Assembly: GCA_911728455.2 (NCBI GenBank)
Contig: OU452228.1
Location: 5,270,001 to 5,334,000, forward strand
Direction: 5' to 3'
DNA length: 64,000 nucleotides
Source: Marthasterias glacialis
Taxonomy: Eukaryota; Echinodermata; Asteroidea; Forcipulatida; Asteriidae
Shown here: piece after piece, positions 34,880-45,159 of the stretch
Position numbering within the stretch: the stretch's first letter is position 1
How the letters are laid out: every line of letters starts with the position of its first letter
Notes under the pieces: model-generated
Databases searched by the model: none
What the model was told of the DNA's origin: nothing
What the model saw: only the letters and a program-made list of their open reading frames with translations
Program-made: the position numbers and the translations under genes

Positions 34880-35177
34880 CATGGCAAGGTCGTGCATATT
34901 AATCAGATGGGTCACGCGCAGGTGTCGTAATGATAATTTTAATCTCAGTGTGGTTCCCGACGCTATGGCTTAGTACGACACAGCCCCCTTGTACGTGTAC
35001 ACCAGACTGCTTCGTCACATGATCTGATATCCGATTGTCCATGTATTTTCTCTGTAACCATTTTCGTTGTACGATCACTTCGGGTGAAAGCAGTCGAGAG
35101 AAAAACAGGCAAATTTAGCTGTTTTTACTTAAATCTTGTTACATTCTTTATTCATAAAACAGTAGAGTAACATCAGA
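34880..35177 (+). promoter_or_regulatory. ATP6V0C 5' flank with CLEAR-like E-box
   Basis: The 300 bp before the ATP6V0C start codon hold GTCACATGAT at 35014-35023, which differs from the CLEAR/E-box GTCACGTGAC at two positions. TFEB-family factors use this site to drive V-ATPase genes in vertebrates. A further GGTCACGCGCAGG lies near 34909. No clear TATA box is seen, and the transcription start is unknown. Confidence 0.35.
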
Positions 35178-38100
35178 ATGGCCGAGGCACCAATGTATAC
35201 TCCTTTCTTTGGCATTATGGGCGCCACATCTGCCATGGTTTTCAGCGGTAAGTGCGTAATCATTTACAAGATTTTGCCGATTTTGCAGGTGCCAATGGCT
35301 TGCACTGCATCCATCTAGTCATAATGGAATGGGGCAAATTACAAATTAGTCAAATTTACATGACGCGTTGAGTAGGATTGGATATTGATCGTGGAATAAG
35401 CTAATGAAAAGATTTATGTCTGTTCACAATGTTGATTTGAAACATCTATGGTTTGATTTTGAAAATTTACTAGTTTCATTTTAAATAAAATATCAGTCGG
35501 TTATTTCTTTGGAAAATGATTGTGAGTACAATTTAAGTTCCTGCTGTGTAGTTATAATAATGTTATTTCATTTTTGATATATTGAGAAGCCAGTACTGCT
35601 GACTACTGTACTACTACTGTAAGTGATTTTACAGCAATTTTGTTGAGTTTTTGTTGTAATTTGGGAATTTTTGTTGGAACAGGGTATCACACCGTCATAG
35701 CGAATCGCCTTCATCAAAGCGTATTGATCCCTTGCACGCACGTCACATGCGCCGACTGCCACGCTCACCATTTTGGTGGTCAATAGGTTTACGTGTAAAC
35801 ACTGCGTTGCCTAAAATACGCACTTCTCTGAACAACACAGTAATACATTGACTACTCCTAGAACTATGAGGTTCATTCCGCTATCGTCTCCACGAACCTC
35901 ATAGTCATAGAGTGACATGTACAAAATCCTATTCGAAACTTTCTGCCCTTTACGTTTACATGGCTACAGTTCTTTTTTGAAATCAGATCTCGCCAAAACT
36001 AGGCTCTATGTGTTCTTTCAATTCTCATCGAGCGTTGCACGGGTCCAGAAAATCCACTCCGCAAACTAAAAGTTGTTAAAAAGTGATAAATTCTCACCGT
36101 AACTCAGATCCCATTCAAACAGTAGTGCAACAAATATGGCAACCGGACTTGCAAAATTAACTGGTAAGTGGAACCAGCCCATAGGACCAGCGCACCGCAT
36201 AGCAGCATACCAGTTAATATTTGTTGCAATTCTGTTTGAATGGGATCTGAATTACGGTGAGAATTTATCACTTTTTAACAACTTTTAGTTTGCGGAGTGG
36301 ATTTTCTGGACCCGTGCAACGCTCGATGAGAGTTGAAAGAACACATAGAGCCTAGTTTTGGCGAGATCTGATTTCAAAAAAGAACTGTAGCCATGTAAAC
36401 GTGAAGGGCAGAAAGTTTCGAATAGGATTTTGTACATGTCACTCTATGAGGTTCGTGGAGACGATAGCGGAACGAACCTCATAGTTCTAGGAGTATACAT
36501 TGACCACCAAAATGGCACTACCACTATTATTGTGATGATGACGTCATGTGAATTGGGTCAATACGATGTACTCCATGCTTCAGAAAAGTTTCCATATCCG
36601 ACTGTCACTTCTTTCTAAGGGATTTTTTTAGATTTTTTTTTTTTAATGGATGTTGGGCTTTATTTCCCTGTTTTAGTATTCCTCTCGAGGATTTGGTAGC
36701 AAAAACGCAAATTTTTACCTGAAAAAAAAAGAAAATTCAAGCAGACATTTCATCCCTCAGCCGGAACAATCCCACATTTATGCCCAAAAGAACTAAATTG
36801 GCGTTCAGTGAGTAGCGATGTGAAGACCGCCGTAGACGTGAAAATTGTTCTATTTTTCATGATTCCAACACTTAATAATCGTTCAAAGTGCCTAATCCTC
36901 TCTGTATACATTATGTCAACCTTTCTGGACATGTTAGGATATAACTTGACCTAAATTAAGGGAGATAAAGTGGCAGCCGGAAACGGCATTTTTGCCCATG
37001 CTTCCCTGGGGTGCTAGTAGTAGTAGTACAGTAATACGTCCATCCAGGTCAACATTTTCAAAAAAGGAGTACAGCGCCCCAGTTACTGGGTCAAGGGAAA
37101 AACAATTTTTTTACATTTGACACCAAGAAATAAAGTTTATATACAAGGAGAAAATGATCTACCTAGAATAAAACCTGCAATTGCTTTGCAACATGCTATT
37201 ATAGTATTATTACAAATGTTGATTTCCAAAATAGGATGTATAAACTGCGCATCAGAAAATGAATTGATACTACACATATTGACAAAATATTTTAGTTATG
37301 TCGTGAATTCTGGTGGTATAGTAGTGAAACATGGAGTCGGTAAGGGAAAAAGTATTTTATCTTGTCAAATTATTGGTAGAAATATTTCTGCTCGACAGGT
37401 TTTTGAATGGTCTGACAGGTTACCGCAAACAATTTATAATTTTTTATTTTTTTTAGGGGGGGCCCTAAGCTTACTCTGTCAGAAAAAAATACTTATATGT
37501 AAAAAATCTGAACTGGAATGTGGAATTCCTATTTGTTAACATGTTTGTTAATGCTTCTTACAGCTATGGGCGCAGCCTACGGCACAGCAAAGAGTGGCAC
37601 AGGAATTGCTGCTATGAGTATCATGAGACCAGAATTGATCATGAAGTCAGTCATCCCTGTTGTCATGGCAGGTATCATTGCTATATATGGTGTAGTGGTT
37701 GCCGTGGTTATCGCTAACGGTCTGTCAGGAGATGGAACAAAGTACTCATTGTACAAGTAAGTTTGAGCTTCTCCTTACCGTGACTGATAGTGTTTCTGTA
37801 GCTTAATAAACTATTTATTCAAGTGATCAAACAGCAATTCCTTGATAGGAGACTAGTGAGCAAGATAATGTAATGCATTTTATGTGAGAATATAATGCAT
37901 TTTATGGTATGGTGTATACATGTATATACGCCCCAGCTCAACATTGGTAAACTGACTGTAAATGCTTCCATTCTTTGCACAAATCAACATATTTGTAGTA
38001 AAACCAACCTGTGAAAATGTTCAGCTCCTTTCGCATTTTTGTACGCATTTCTATAGACAGAGTTTTCATCTCACTGAGACAAAAACTAATTTTGGATCTT

Positions 38101-38767
38101 ATTTCATTTATTATTTGAGGCAGAAATATTTCAAGGAAAGTTTTCTGCCATCATTATCTTTATACCATGTAAGGTGTATGTAAATCTGTGAACATTTATG
38201 ATTTTCCTCTTACCAATGTCGAGGTGGGGCTTTAACTATAAATGATTGCAGGCCTGACACTTCACGGAGGTAATGGAGGCATTTGCCTCCATGCCCCTGA
38301 TCATTGCCTTGGTGCCCTTGAAATGTTCCACTAGAAATGTCCTCATAGAGGTGCTCTTCACCATGGAGAAAATGCCATGGTGCCCTTGCCCTTTCAAGAT
38401 CAAAGCGTACAGGCCTGTAGTGTACCACCGTCGAATTTTCATCATTGGACCTCTAAATTGTAAAAGATTCACCAAAGACACAAAAGAAAAAAAGCAACCC
38501 CTGTTAGTACAACATCATCCAGGTTAACTTGAATACTTGTTTGTGGTTTTGTATAACTGTAGGAGTTTTCTGCATCTCGGTGCTGGCCTAAGTGTCGGAC
38601 TGAGTGGTCTAGCGGCTGGCTTTGCTATTGGTATAGTAGGAGATGCAGGAGTAAGAGGAACAGCACAACAGCCGAGGCTCTTTGTTGGTATGATTCTTAT
38701 TCTTATCTTCGCTGAAGTGCTTGGACTCTACGGTCTCATTGTTGCGTTGATTCTATCAACTAAGTGA
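35178..38767 (+). CDS. ATP6V0C: V-type proton ATPase 16-kDa proteolipid (c) subunit
   Basis: Three coding exons, 35178-35247, 37564-37756 and 38563-38767, all GT-AG with matching phases, encode 155 residues, the same length as the human protein. The c subunits form the rotor ring of the membrane Vo sector that carries protons into lysosomes, endosomes and secretory vesicles. The product starts [20 protein letters not shown] and contains the two glycine-rich hairpins of the duplicated proteolipid fold. The proton-carrying glutamate is in TM4 ([11 protein letters not shown]). The start was chosen by family alignment and complete length. Intron 1 (2.3 kb) contains nested transposons, including a near-palindrome at 35854-36494. 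Intron 2 contains two further MITEs. AATAAA signals follow at 38825 and 38902. Confidence 0.97.
35722..36563. mobile_element. TATTGACCC-family element interrupted by a foldback insertion
   Basis: It starts TATTGATCCCTTGCACGCAC and ends GTGAATTGGGTCAATA. The interior GTGTAAACACTGCGTTGCCT matches the copy at 17763. Removing the palindrome at 35854-36494 would leave about 200 bp, similar to that copy. The continuation on both sides (ACATTGAC and CATTGACCACCAAAATGG) shows a younger insertion. It is in ATP6V0C intron 1. Confidence 0.75.
35854..36494. repeat. about 640-bp near-perfect palindrome
   Basis: The left arm (about 35854-36165) starts ACTCCTAGAACTATGAGGTT and ends ...AAAATTAACTGGTA. The right arm (about 36207-36494) starts TACCAGTTAATATTTG and ends AACCTCATAGTTCTAGGAGT. 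The arms are inverted copies across nearly their whole length, with few mismatches and about a 40-bp spacer. Each outer end also contains its own smaller inverted pair around ATGAGGTTC/GAACCTCAT. This is a foldback transposon that would form a very long hairpin in the ATP6V0C pre-mRNA. Confidence 0.9.
37929..38233 (+). mobile_element. AAAGCCCCAGCTC-family TIR element in ATP6V0C intron 2
   Basis: CGCCCCAGCTCAACATTGG at the left and CCAATGTCGAGGTGGGGCTT at the right are inverted. The interior phrase TCTTTGCACAAATCAA and a TTTTGGATCTTATTTCATTT block match the copies at 15070 and 26951. Confidence 0.75.
38249..38417. mobile_element. CAGGCCTG-family element in ATP6V0C intron 2
   Basis: It starts CAGGCCTGACACTTCACGGA and ends ACAGGCCTG. 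It shares CATTTGCCTCCAT and CTTGGTGCCCTTGA with 27899-28074. It lies about 150 bp before ATP6V0C exon 3. Confidence 0.7.
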
Positions 38768-38824
38768 AGAGGAGTAACTGTAAATCTGCATTGCACTGGG
38801 TATATACTGTCTCTTGGCAGTGGG

Positions 38825-38830
38825 AATAAA
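38825..38830 (+). terminator. ATP6V0C poly(A) signal candidate
   Basis: AATAAA 58 bp after the stop codon. A second AATAAA is at 38902-38907. Either could direct 3' end formation. Confidence 0.55.
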
Positions 38831-38993
38831 CTGATAAGAAAACAAACCTAACCACCTACTACAGAAGAATTGTCTGGAACGTACTGGTACAATTTCCAGT
38901 TAATAAAATGATCTAAAAAATGTTAATTGATTTATACAAGGATTCAACTCCCAATGGACGTCCATTTTGTATTGTTGTTAAAATAAGAATGAA

Positions 38994-39141
38994 TAGACCC
39001 CCTGTACTGATGACGTAACGCTTTGTTTACATGTGCGCTTTCTAATAGTGGGGACCAGTGATTGAGGGGGGCAGCGAATTTGAAGCTCCATAGGCAAGTG
39101 CACATGTAAATAAACCATGACGTCATCAGTACAGGGGTCTA
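38994..39141. repeat. palindromic foldback MITE
   Basis: TAGACCCCCTGTACTGATGA at the left and TCATCAGTACAGGGGTCTA at the right are inverted. A second inner pair, TTTACATGTGC/GCACATGTAAA, is also inverted. It is 148 bp, just downstream of ATP6V0C. Confidence 0.78.
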
Positions 39142-40651
39142 TTATGTTTCCGACATTTTAAGTGGATGAACATGACTCAAAATGAGCAGTAATTACATTG
39201 AATACTCATTTGTTCAATTTGTTTTAAATCCACATTTTAACCAAGTCCACAGTTTTTTTAAATTGCCCATTCTCCTTATTGAAGTGAACCGAACATAGCA
39301 AAACAAACTAAATATTGAGCATGAATGCATCTACTGGGCAGAACAATTGCATATGAAACAGTACTTCAACTTTTATGTTTTATTTTAATTAACAGCATTT
39401 CAGTATTTTGCATAATGTATGAGAAATATGAATATGCTATGAGAAACGCATGGTAGTTGTTTGGGAAATGGAACAACACAAGTGTGATTAATGTTGGGTA
39501 GCACATTGCAGAACATTCATGTATCTCATGTACGTTGGATAAAAAATGTGGTGATTGCTTATATAAATATTGAATTGTAAATTGTCATAAAACCCAAATT
39601 AGCATGTACATTGCTGTAGTCCAAAATAGAAAGTGAAGGGAGGCCATTTTGATGATATGAACATTGACAAGCAGAACTTTCTATTTCAATTCCGTAAGCA
39701 TCAAAATGGAATGCACTCTGCCCTACTTTAATATATAATATCAAAAATATATTTAAGCTATGTTACAGAGTTATGTAAAGTGCATTTTGAGGTCTACATA
39801 TGCAAACTTGGACATTATGCTCGCAATAACAATTTTTATTTGAACAAAATGAAGCCTAGTGTACTGCCATCTGACTATAAATTGTTACGCTTTTGTTGTC
39901 ACTTCTCAGACCTTTGTGTCAAACGATGACATTGTGATGTCACAACTTTAATTCTATTTTAAATGTTAAAATGTATTAAATAATGAGAAGCAGAGCAAAC
40001 ATCTGAATGAAGTTCCATAGATAGGTTAATATTCAAGTGAAATACACCTGATATCATTTCCATAAAGAAACCCAAATCAGGTTTTGAGCTTTCAAGTCCA
40101 ACTCTATTTATCCCGACTGTTCCATACCCTGGAGTTTTTCATACATCTGATAATTGGCCACTTATCATACTCATTATCATTCTCACATTGCCAATGGATA
40201 GTTGTACGATTCTGTGACAGCAATAGTTAGTCTTATCTGGTAGCAATATCCCAGTGTTGTGAACTTTATGAACTCATATAGGGAGCATCTCTTATCACAA
40301 AACATACTCTGAATACGTGTATAACCATCCCAAAGATTATTGAGTTCATAGTCATTGGTTGTTAATGATTTTTTGTGTATGTTTAGATTGTTTAAAAAAA
40401 AAAAAGTCTGATGCAAATTAATATGTATTCTTGATAGAAAATATGACTTGATGAGCATTTATATATATAGCTTGTAATTTCAGTGGTTAGAAAGTTAGAC
40501 ATCCTGTGATGGGTGAATTTCTTAAGGGGAGACTTATGAAACATTCCTATTCTGTGGTAAACTAAATGACAAACTGTACTGTATAAAAAACTTGTACATT
40601 GAAGGTATAGATTACTTAATGTTCATGCAGTGTAAGGATATTATGAAAATT
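39142..40651. other. gene-free intergenic DNA
   Basis: AT-rich sequence with short open frames only. No splice-bounded conserved exon, RNA gene or clear repeat was found. Confidence 0.45.
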
Positions 40652-40936
40652 AGGCCGTATTCGAATAGACCGTTCCGGCTTTGGCAACAAGCACCGCCAA
40701 CACACATTAGTTTATGTACGTTTACGCTGCACGTGTGACCAAGTTTGACCGAGGTCACATGACCAAATGGCATGAGCCAATTGGTCAATGCGCACAGTTT
40801 GATTGACAGGCCGGAACGTTCTATTGGTGGCTACGTCTGTTGCTAAGGGTGTTGCTATGGACATCCTATATACTTCAATGCATGATGATGCCGTGATCCA
40901 GCCGTAGCTAGAGCCGCTAATTGGGACACAGCCTTA
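40652..40936. mobile_element. element with GGCCGTATTCG ends carrying a nested MITE
   Basis: The left AGGCCGTATTCGAA and the right TTGGGACACAGCCT are imperfect inverted ends. Inside lies the TAGACCGTTCTGGCC-family copy at 40666-40822. A related unit follows at 40962-41092 with ends ATGGCCGTGTCC and AACACGACCTTA. Confidence 0.5.
40666..40822. mobile_element. TAGACCGTTCTGGCC-family MITE, nested copy
   Basis: The ends TAGACCGTTCCGGC and GCCGGAACGTTCTA are inverted. The body is the reverse complement of the copy at 26694-26850, including TTTGACCGAGGTCACATGAC. It is inserted near the left end of another element. Confidence 0.72.
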
Positions 40937-40961
40937 TATTCTTTATCCCTGATGCAATTCT

Positions 40962-41092
40962 ATGGCCGTGTCCTAATCAAGCGACTTCGGCTACGGCTAT
41001 GGCCGCTGGCTGCAAGGACAACGTTGAAGAATAGGAATCCTCGGCATTCCGGCTGTAGCCACTGCCAAAGCATTCATTTGAACACGACCTTA
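40962..41092. mobile_element. GGCCGTGTCC-ended short element
   Basis: ATGGCCGTGTCCTAATCAAG at the left, with CATTTGAACACGACCTTA at the right. The interior is built on imperfect inverted GGCTACGGCTATGGCC and GGCTGTAGCC segments. It is related to the ends of the unit at 40652-40936. Confidence 0.45.
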
Positions 41093-42454
41093 CATCAGAG
41101 GGGTATTTGATCAACATTGTATTAGTATTGCCACAGAAAAGTAAAGGTTTATATTAATTGTCTTTCTTTTTGTTTTAATTCTGTTTCTTTAAGGAAACAT
41201 CTCAAACTTGACTTTTATTCCGAAGGTACATGTGGGAACACTAACTCCTAACCAAGGAAACACTATAGTGTTTCAAACTAATTGAAAGCTTAAGGAATTA
41301 AAGGGAAATTCTTTTATTAAAAGCATGAAGCATTCTGTGATGGAATGTTTCCTGATTCCAATCAAGATAAACCTAAAGGGGAAGACAAGGCTTCAAAATA
41401 AATGATTTCCAGCGTTGAGTTTTGAATGTTGAGATGTTCCCTCACCTGTATCTCTGTATATTATGTTAATCAAGCCTACTACAAGAAAACGGTCACATAT
41501 TAATTTGGTCGTTAGTCATAAATTGTTATCTGCTACAGCAGCTCCAATACTATGATGATTAATATTGATACATGTATCACTGGTTGGAAGCCATCAGCTG
41601 CATCATATCCTGTGGTTATCCCGAGTGCATTGAATATGAAGGTGACTAGAATTGTTGCGAGTTACAAATTGGTAATATCCCTGGGTTTTGAAGTCATGGC
41701 TGGCGTGTCATCGTCGTCTATTGACTGATGTCACAAAGTGAGATGTTTTCATCACACGGTTTGGTTGGTGTGTGGTGAAATGGAAAACTGTGACGTTCAT
41801 AGTTTCACTTTCAGAAATGAGCTCCATACAGCACTGACAGCATCTGTGGTGGGGAAATGAGTTTGTATGAAACCAATAGACCGATTGCGTGACTTTATGA
41901 CTTAAGGTTAAATGCCAAACTTCCTTCTCTGGTTTTATGATGGTAATGGATTAATTATGTGGCTGTCTTTGTGACTTCATTCAGTTATATCCTGCATGTA
42001 TTTATATGTTAAAAGAAAAACCAGCTCCACTGTTAGTATTGTAGCTTATGATAAGAATGTTTATATACGGCTTCCATGATAGAGTTGATGGTATACAGTA
42101 TATTTGTATGGTGAATGTGTGTTAAGTAACATAAATGTAGTGTTGATATGACTTGATTTCCTGTAGGATAGGTACACATCAGGAAACTACAATAAAATAT
42201 TGTGATCAGTAATAGTTTCAGAACCTGGTCTTAGTTCATTTACACTCTCCATTGTTACGTGGATGCACACATGATTCATTGGATTAGTCCCACAGCTTCC
42301 TGTCGGTCACTGCAGGACTATACAGTGAGTGAATATACTATTGTTCTGTGCAGAATTATAGAATGTACAGATTGCATTTGATACGATTACTATGAAAGAT
42401 GGCATAGAGTAGCTTTACTGGAGACTTAAAATGATTTACGGCCAAAGTATTAAG
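41093..42454. other. gene-free intergenic DNA
   Basis: No coding exon or clear repeat was recognised. Open frames are short and without domain signatures. Confidence 0.45.
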
Positions 42455-42598
42455 CAGGCCTGGAATTACACGGAGGCCATGGCCCCCGTTGAACTGGTAT
42501 TGGCCTTGGTGCCCCTTCAAAAGTTTCCCATAGATTTTCCAATGGAATCTGCAAAATGTCGGTGGCCCTGCCCTCTCAACGGTGGCATTACAGGGCTG
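42455..42598. mobile_element. CAGGCCTG-family element
   Basis: It starts CAGGCCTGGAATTACACGGA and ends ATTACAGGGCTG. It contains GGCCATGGCCCCCGTTGAAC and CTTGGTGCCCC, related to the copies at 27899 and 58448. Confidence 0.5.
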
Positions 42599-43219
42599 AT
42601 TAGCTAGTCAGTTTCCTAGTCAGTTTATTGCTGGATATTTAAAATAAAAAGGTCATATCACCCGTATGGTGATACCTGGCAGCCGCTCCCCAGGTTTTAT
42701 CGGACAATGGGGCGTGATCCCTGGCTATGGCAGTATCCAGTTGAATGGCTTAGTGAAGAAGACTTATACTTCAATTTTTTTTTTTAAGTGTAAGGTGATA
42801 GCATTCAGTCTTTATTAAGAAACTAAAAAGCAAACTTTTTCATAGGGGGTATGCACAACCGTTTTCCTACAGTAAACTGACAGCTGTTTTGACCTCAATG
42901 AGGGCGCTGTTGTACATATCTCTGTGGGACTCCTGACGTCAAGACGCATAAGGTCTATACTATGAACATGGTGGTTTAACTAGTACCAGTAAACCGCCAA
43001 CCCGTGGTGGCATTATGGATTGCAGGTAACGCAACAGTGGGCCAAATCTTTAATGACAATGATAGCTCATTTTGGAGCACACAGCTGTGCGCGACACTTT
43101 AGTACTACACTAGTCGCACTTGCATTTCATAAATTCCTTTTGTGATTGTTTGGTTAGCAATTCCAGTTGTGCTGAGCTTGACACGGCTACAAGCCAAAAT
43201 ACAATTTAAAACTGGCATC

Positions 43220-43493
43220 TATTGACCCATTGCACAGGTCACATGCAGCGACTGTTCCACAACTCATCTGTTTGGGAGTTATAAGAGGTATACAACTCAA
43301 ACTACACTGCATAAAGCCCGGTGACACAACAATTCAGTAAGCCTACGTGCTGTTTTTCACGACGCTAGAAAATTGTGACGCAATTCACCTTAAGTATGAT
43401 GAACCAGGCTTAACACAAAGGACACTGACTTCTAAAATGGCGCACAGGCGCAACCAAGATTATTGTGCTGATGACTTAGGTATTGGGTCAATA
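43220..43493. mobile_element. TATTGACCC-family element with a nested AAGCCCGG element
   Basis: The ends TATTGACCCATTGCACAG and TTGGGTCAATA are inverted. A unit at 43314-43412 with ends AAGCCCGGTGACA and GATGAACCAGGCTT resembles 1233-1392 and appears inserted in the interior. Confidence 0.6.
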
Positions 43494-44068
43494 TTGACCA
43501 CCGATTCTCCAGGGCAGATCCATCAACGTGGTTAAACATTAGCCAATTTTCAAAAAAAATGTGTACAATTATAAAGATAAGTCTTGATGCGGTAACGAGG
43601 GACTGGGCCTTTTGGAAAACAATGATTGTTGACTAATAAGCATAGGTGGTACTGGTAGATTCCAAACTACACAAGAAACGCCCAGTGACGCCCTTTCAGT
43701 TTAGCGGGAACAATATAAGCCTCTTCGAAAATACGGTGTTGTAAAATAAAGTAATGTAATTAAATTAAGTACTCAGCCTACACCAGCTGACCAGTAAAGT
43801 AGTAGCACCCAACTAGTACACAGGGCTCCCAAGTCCTTGACCTATACAAACTTTCAGGGAAATTACGTTTTTATTCAAGGAAATTGCGTTTTTATGAACT
43901 CACATCTTTTGAGCGAATCAAAAATACTTTTCTGTAGCAACGACGTAAAAATTACATCAGTATAATTGTATCTTGCTTCAGTAAACTCCTCTTTTTGGTA
44001 ATTTTATGAAACGACAGATGTCTTTTCTGCAGTCGCTGTGTTTATCCCCCTTTTTGGGCAAGAAACGT

Positions 44069-44474
44069 GAAATTAACGGTCTCCTTATATAGCGCCCTCT
44101 GCTGTTGATAAGAAGAAATGCTTTTGAAGCGTGCGTCAACTAACTTTAAGCAATGCTCTGCTGTGCAAGTAGCACAATGCTCAACGACGGTTGACGAATG
44201 TTAGACGCACTTTCACATACTATAAGCACCCTCTTTTGACAAGAAACGCACATTAAAGTAGTGCGTCATAGTGTGCGTCAACGAATGTCAAGCGAGGATA
44301 TGTAATTCAAATAGCAGTTAATTGACTACAGTTGACGAATGTTTGACGAAATATATTAATAAACTTTTCTTGCAAAAAGAGTGCGCTATTTGCGGAGACC
44401 GTTAAACTTCAGACGCAGGTTGATTAATCTTTGTTGCCAAAAGAGGTCGCTATATATGGAGACCGTTAATTTCG
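44069..44474. mobile_element. TIR element (GAAATTAACGGTCTCC)
   Basis: GAAATTAACGGTCTCCTTAT at the left and TATGGAGACCGTTAATTTCG at the right are inverted over about 25 bp including TATATAGCG/CGCTATATA. An extra internal GCGGAGACCGTTAAACTTC near 44393 suggests an internal duplication or nested copy. Confidence 0.7.
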
Positions 44475-44839
44475 CATTTGGAGCCCGCGACGTGAGCCGA
44501 AAATTTGTACCAGCAGTCCCGTCTCCTCCTACTAATTCTCAATAATTATCACTAGTTGTTAATTTTCTATTGTGGCAACCCCTGTCAAAATATATCTTGA
44601 GAAAACAAAATAATAATAAAGTTACATGGGACTTATGAGAAAAACAAAACAAAACAAAACAAAAACGACTAAACTAAATCATACCCCCCCGCCCCGTTCT
44701 TAAAAAGTTATTTGTGAGAAAGTTACTACTTTGGTCATATGAGTGAAAAGGTGGTAGTCGGATTCGGTATCTTTTTTGCCAGGATGAGTTTATTTAATAC
44801 AATGTGTTATTTTTAAGGGTGTATTTTCATCACCACATC

Positions 44840-45159
44840 ATCCAAAATCAAAGTCTGGTGACGTCACAAACGAATTGGCACAAGTTGGCTTGTACGCACG
44901 GGGCCGACGTCCGTACACGCACAGTCTGTCATGCGCAAAACGTCAGCCGGTTGTTGTTTATTGTTGTCTGGCGATCATTTCAAGGTCAAGTGTAGACTGC
45001 TTTTTATCGGCTCACTCACAATGTAATCACATAATCGGACACTTTTTCCGATCACAGCTAACACTAACAGGCGGTTTTCGTTTTCATACGCATTGAGTAC
45101 TGTTGAGACCATCTTATGTCTTGCGCACAACCAAGAAACGTCTGACTTGTAAAGCCAAG
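44840..45159 (+). promoter_or_regulatory. CpG-rich block with CRE; possible NSUN7 promoter and 5' exon
   Basis: The palindrome GTGACGTCAC (44858-44867) contains a perfect TGACGTCA cAMP-response element. It is followed by a CpG-rich stretch (GGGGCCGACGTCCGTACACG) unlike the AT-rich neighbourhood. A splice-donor-like GCCAAG|GTATGT lies at 45159/45160. This could be a non-coding first exon joining the acceptor at 53160 upstream of the NSUN7 start. Linkage is inferred only from position and strand. Confidence 0.3.

Noticed and set aside
37117..37539. A 140-codon plus-strand frame in ATP6V0C intron 1
   Set aside because: Longest orphan frame outside repeats, but AT-rich, without a recognised domain, and running into the acceptor tract of exon 2. 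Chance frames of this size are plausible here. At most it could be a decayed transposon fragment.
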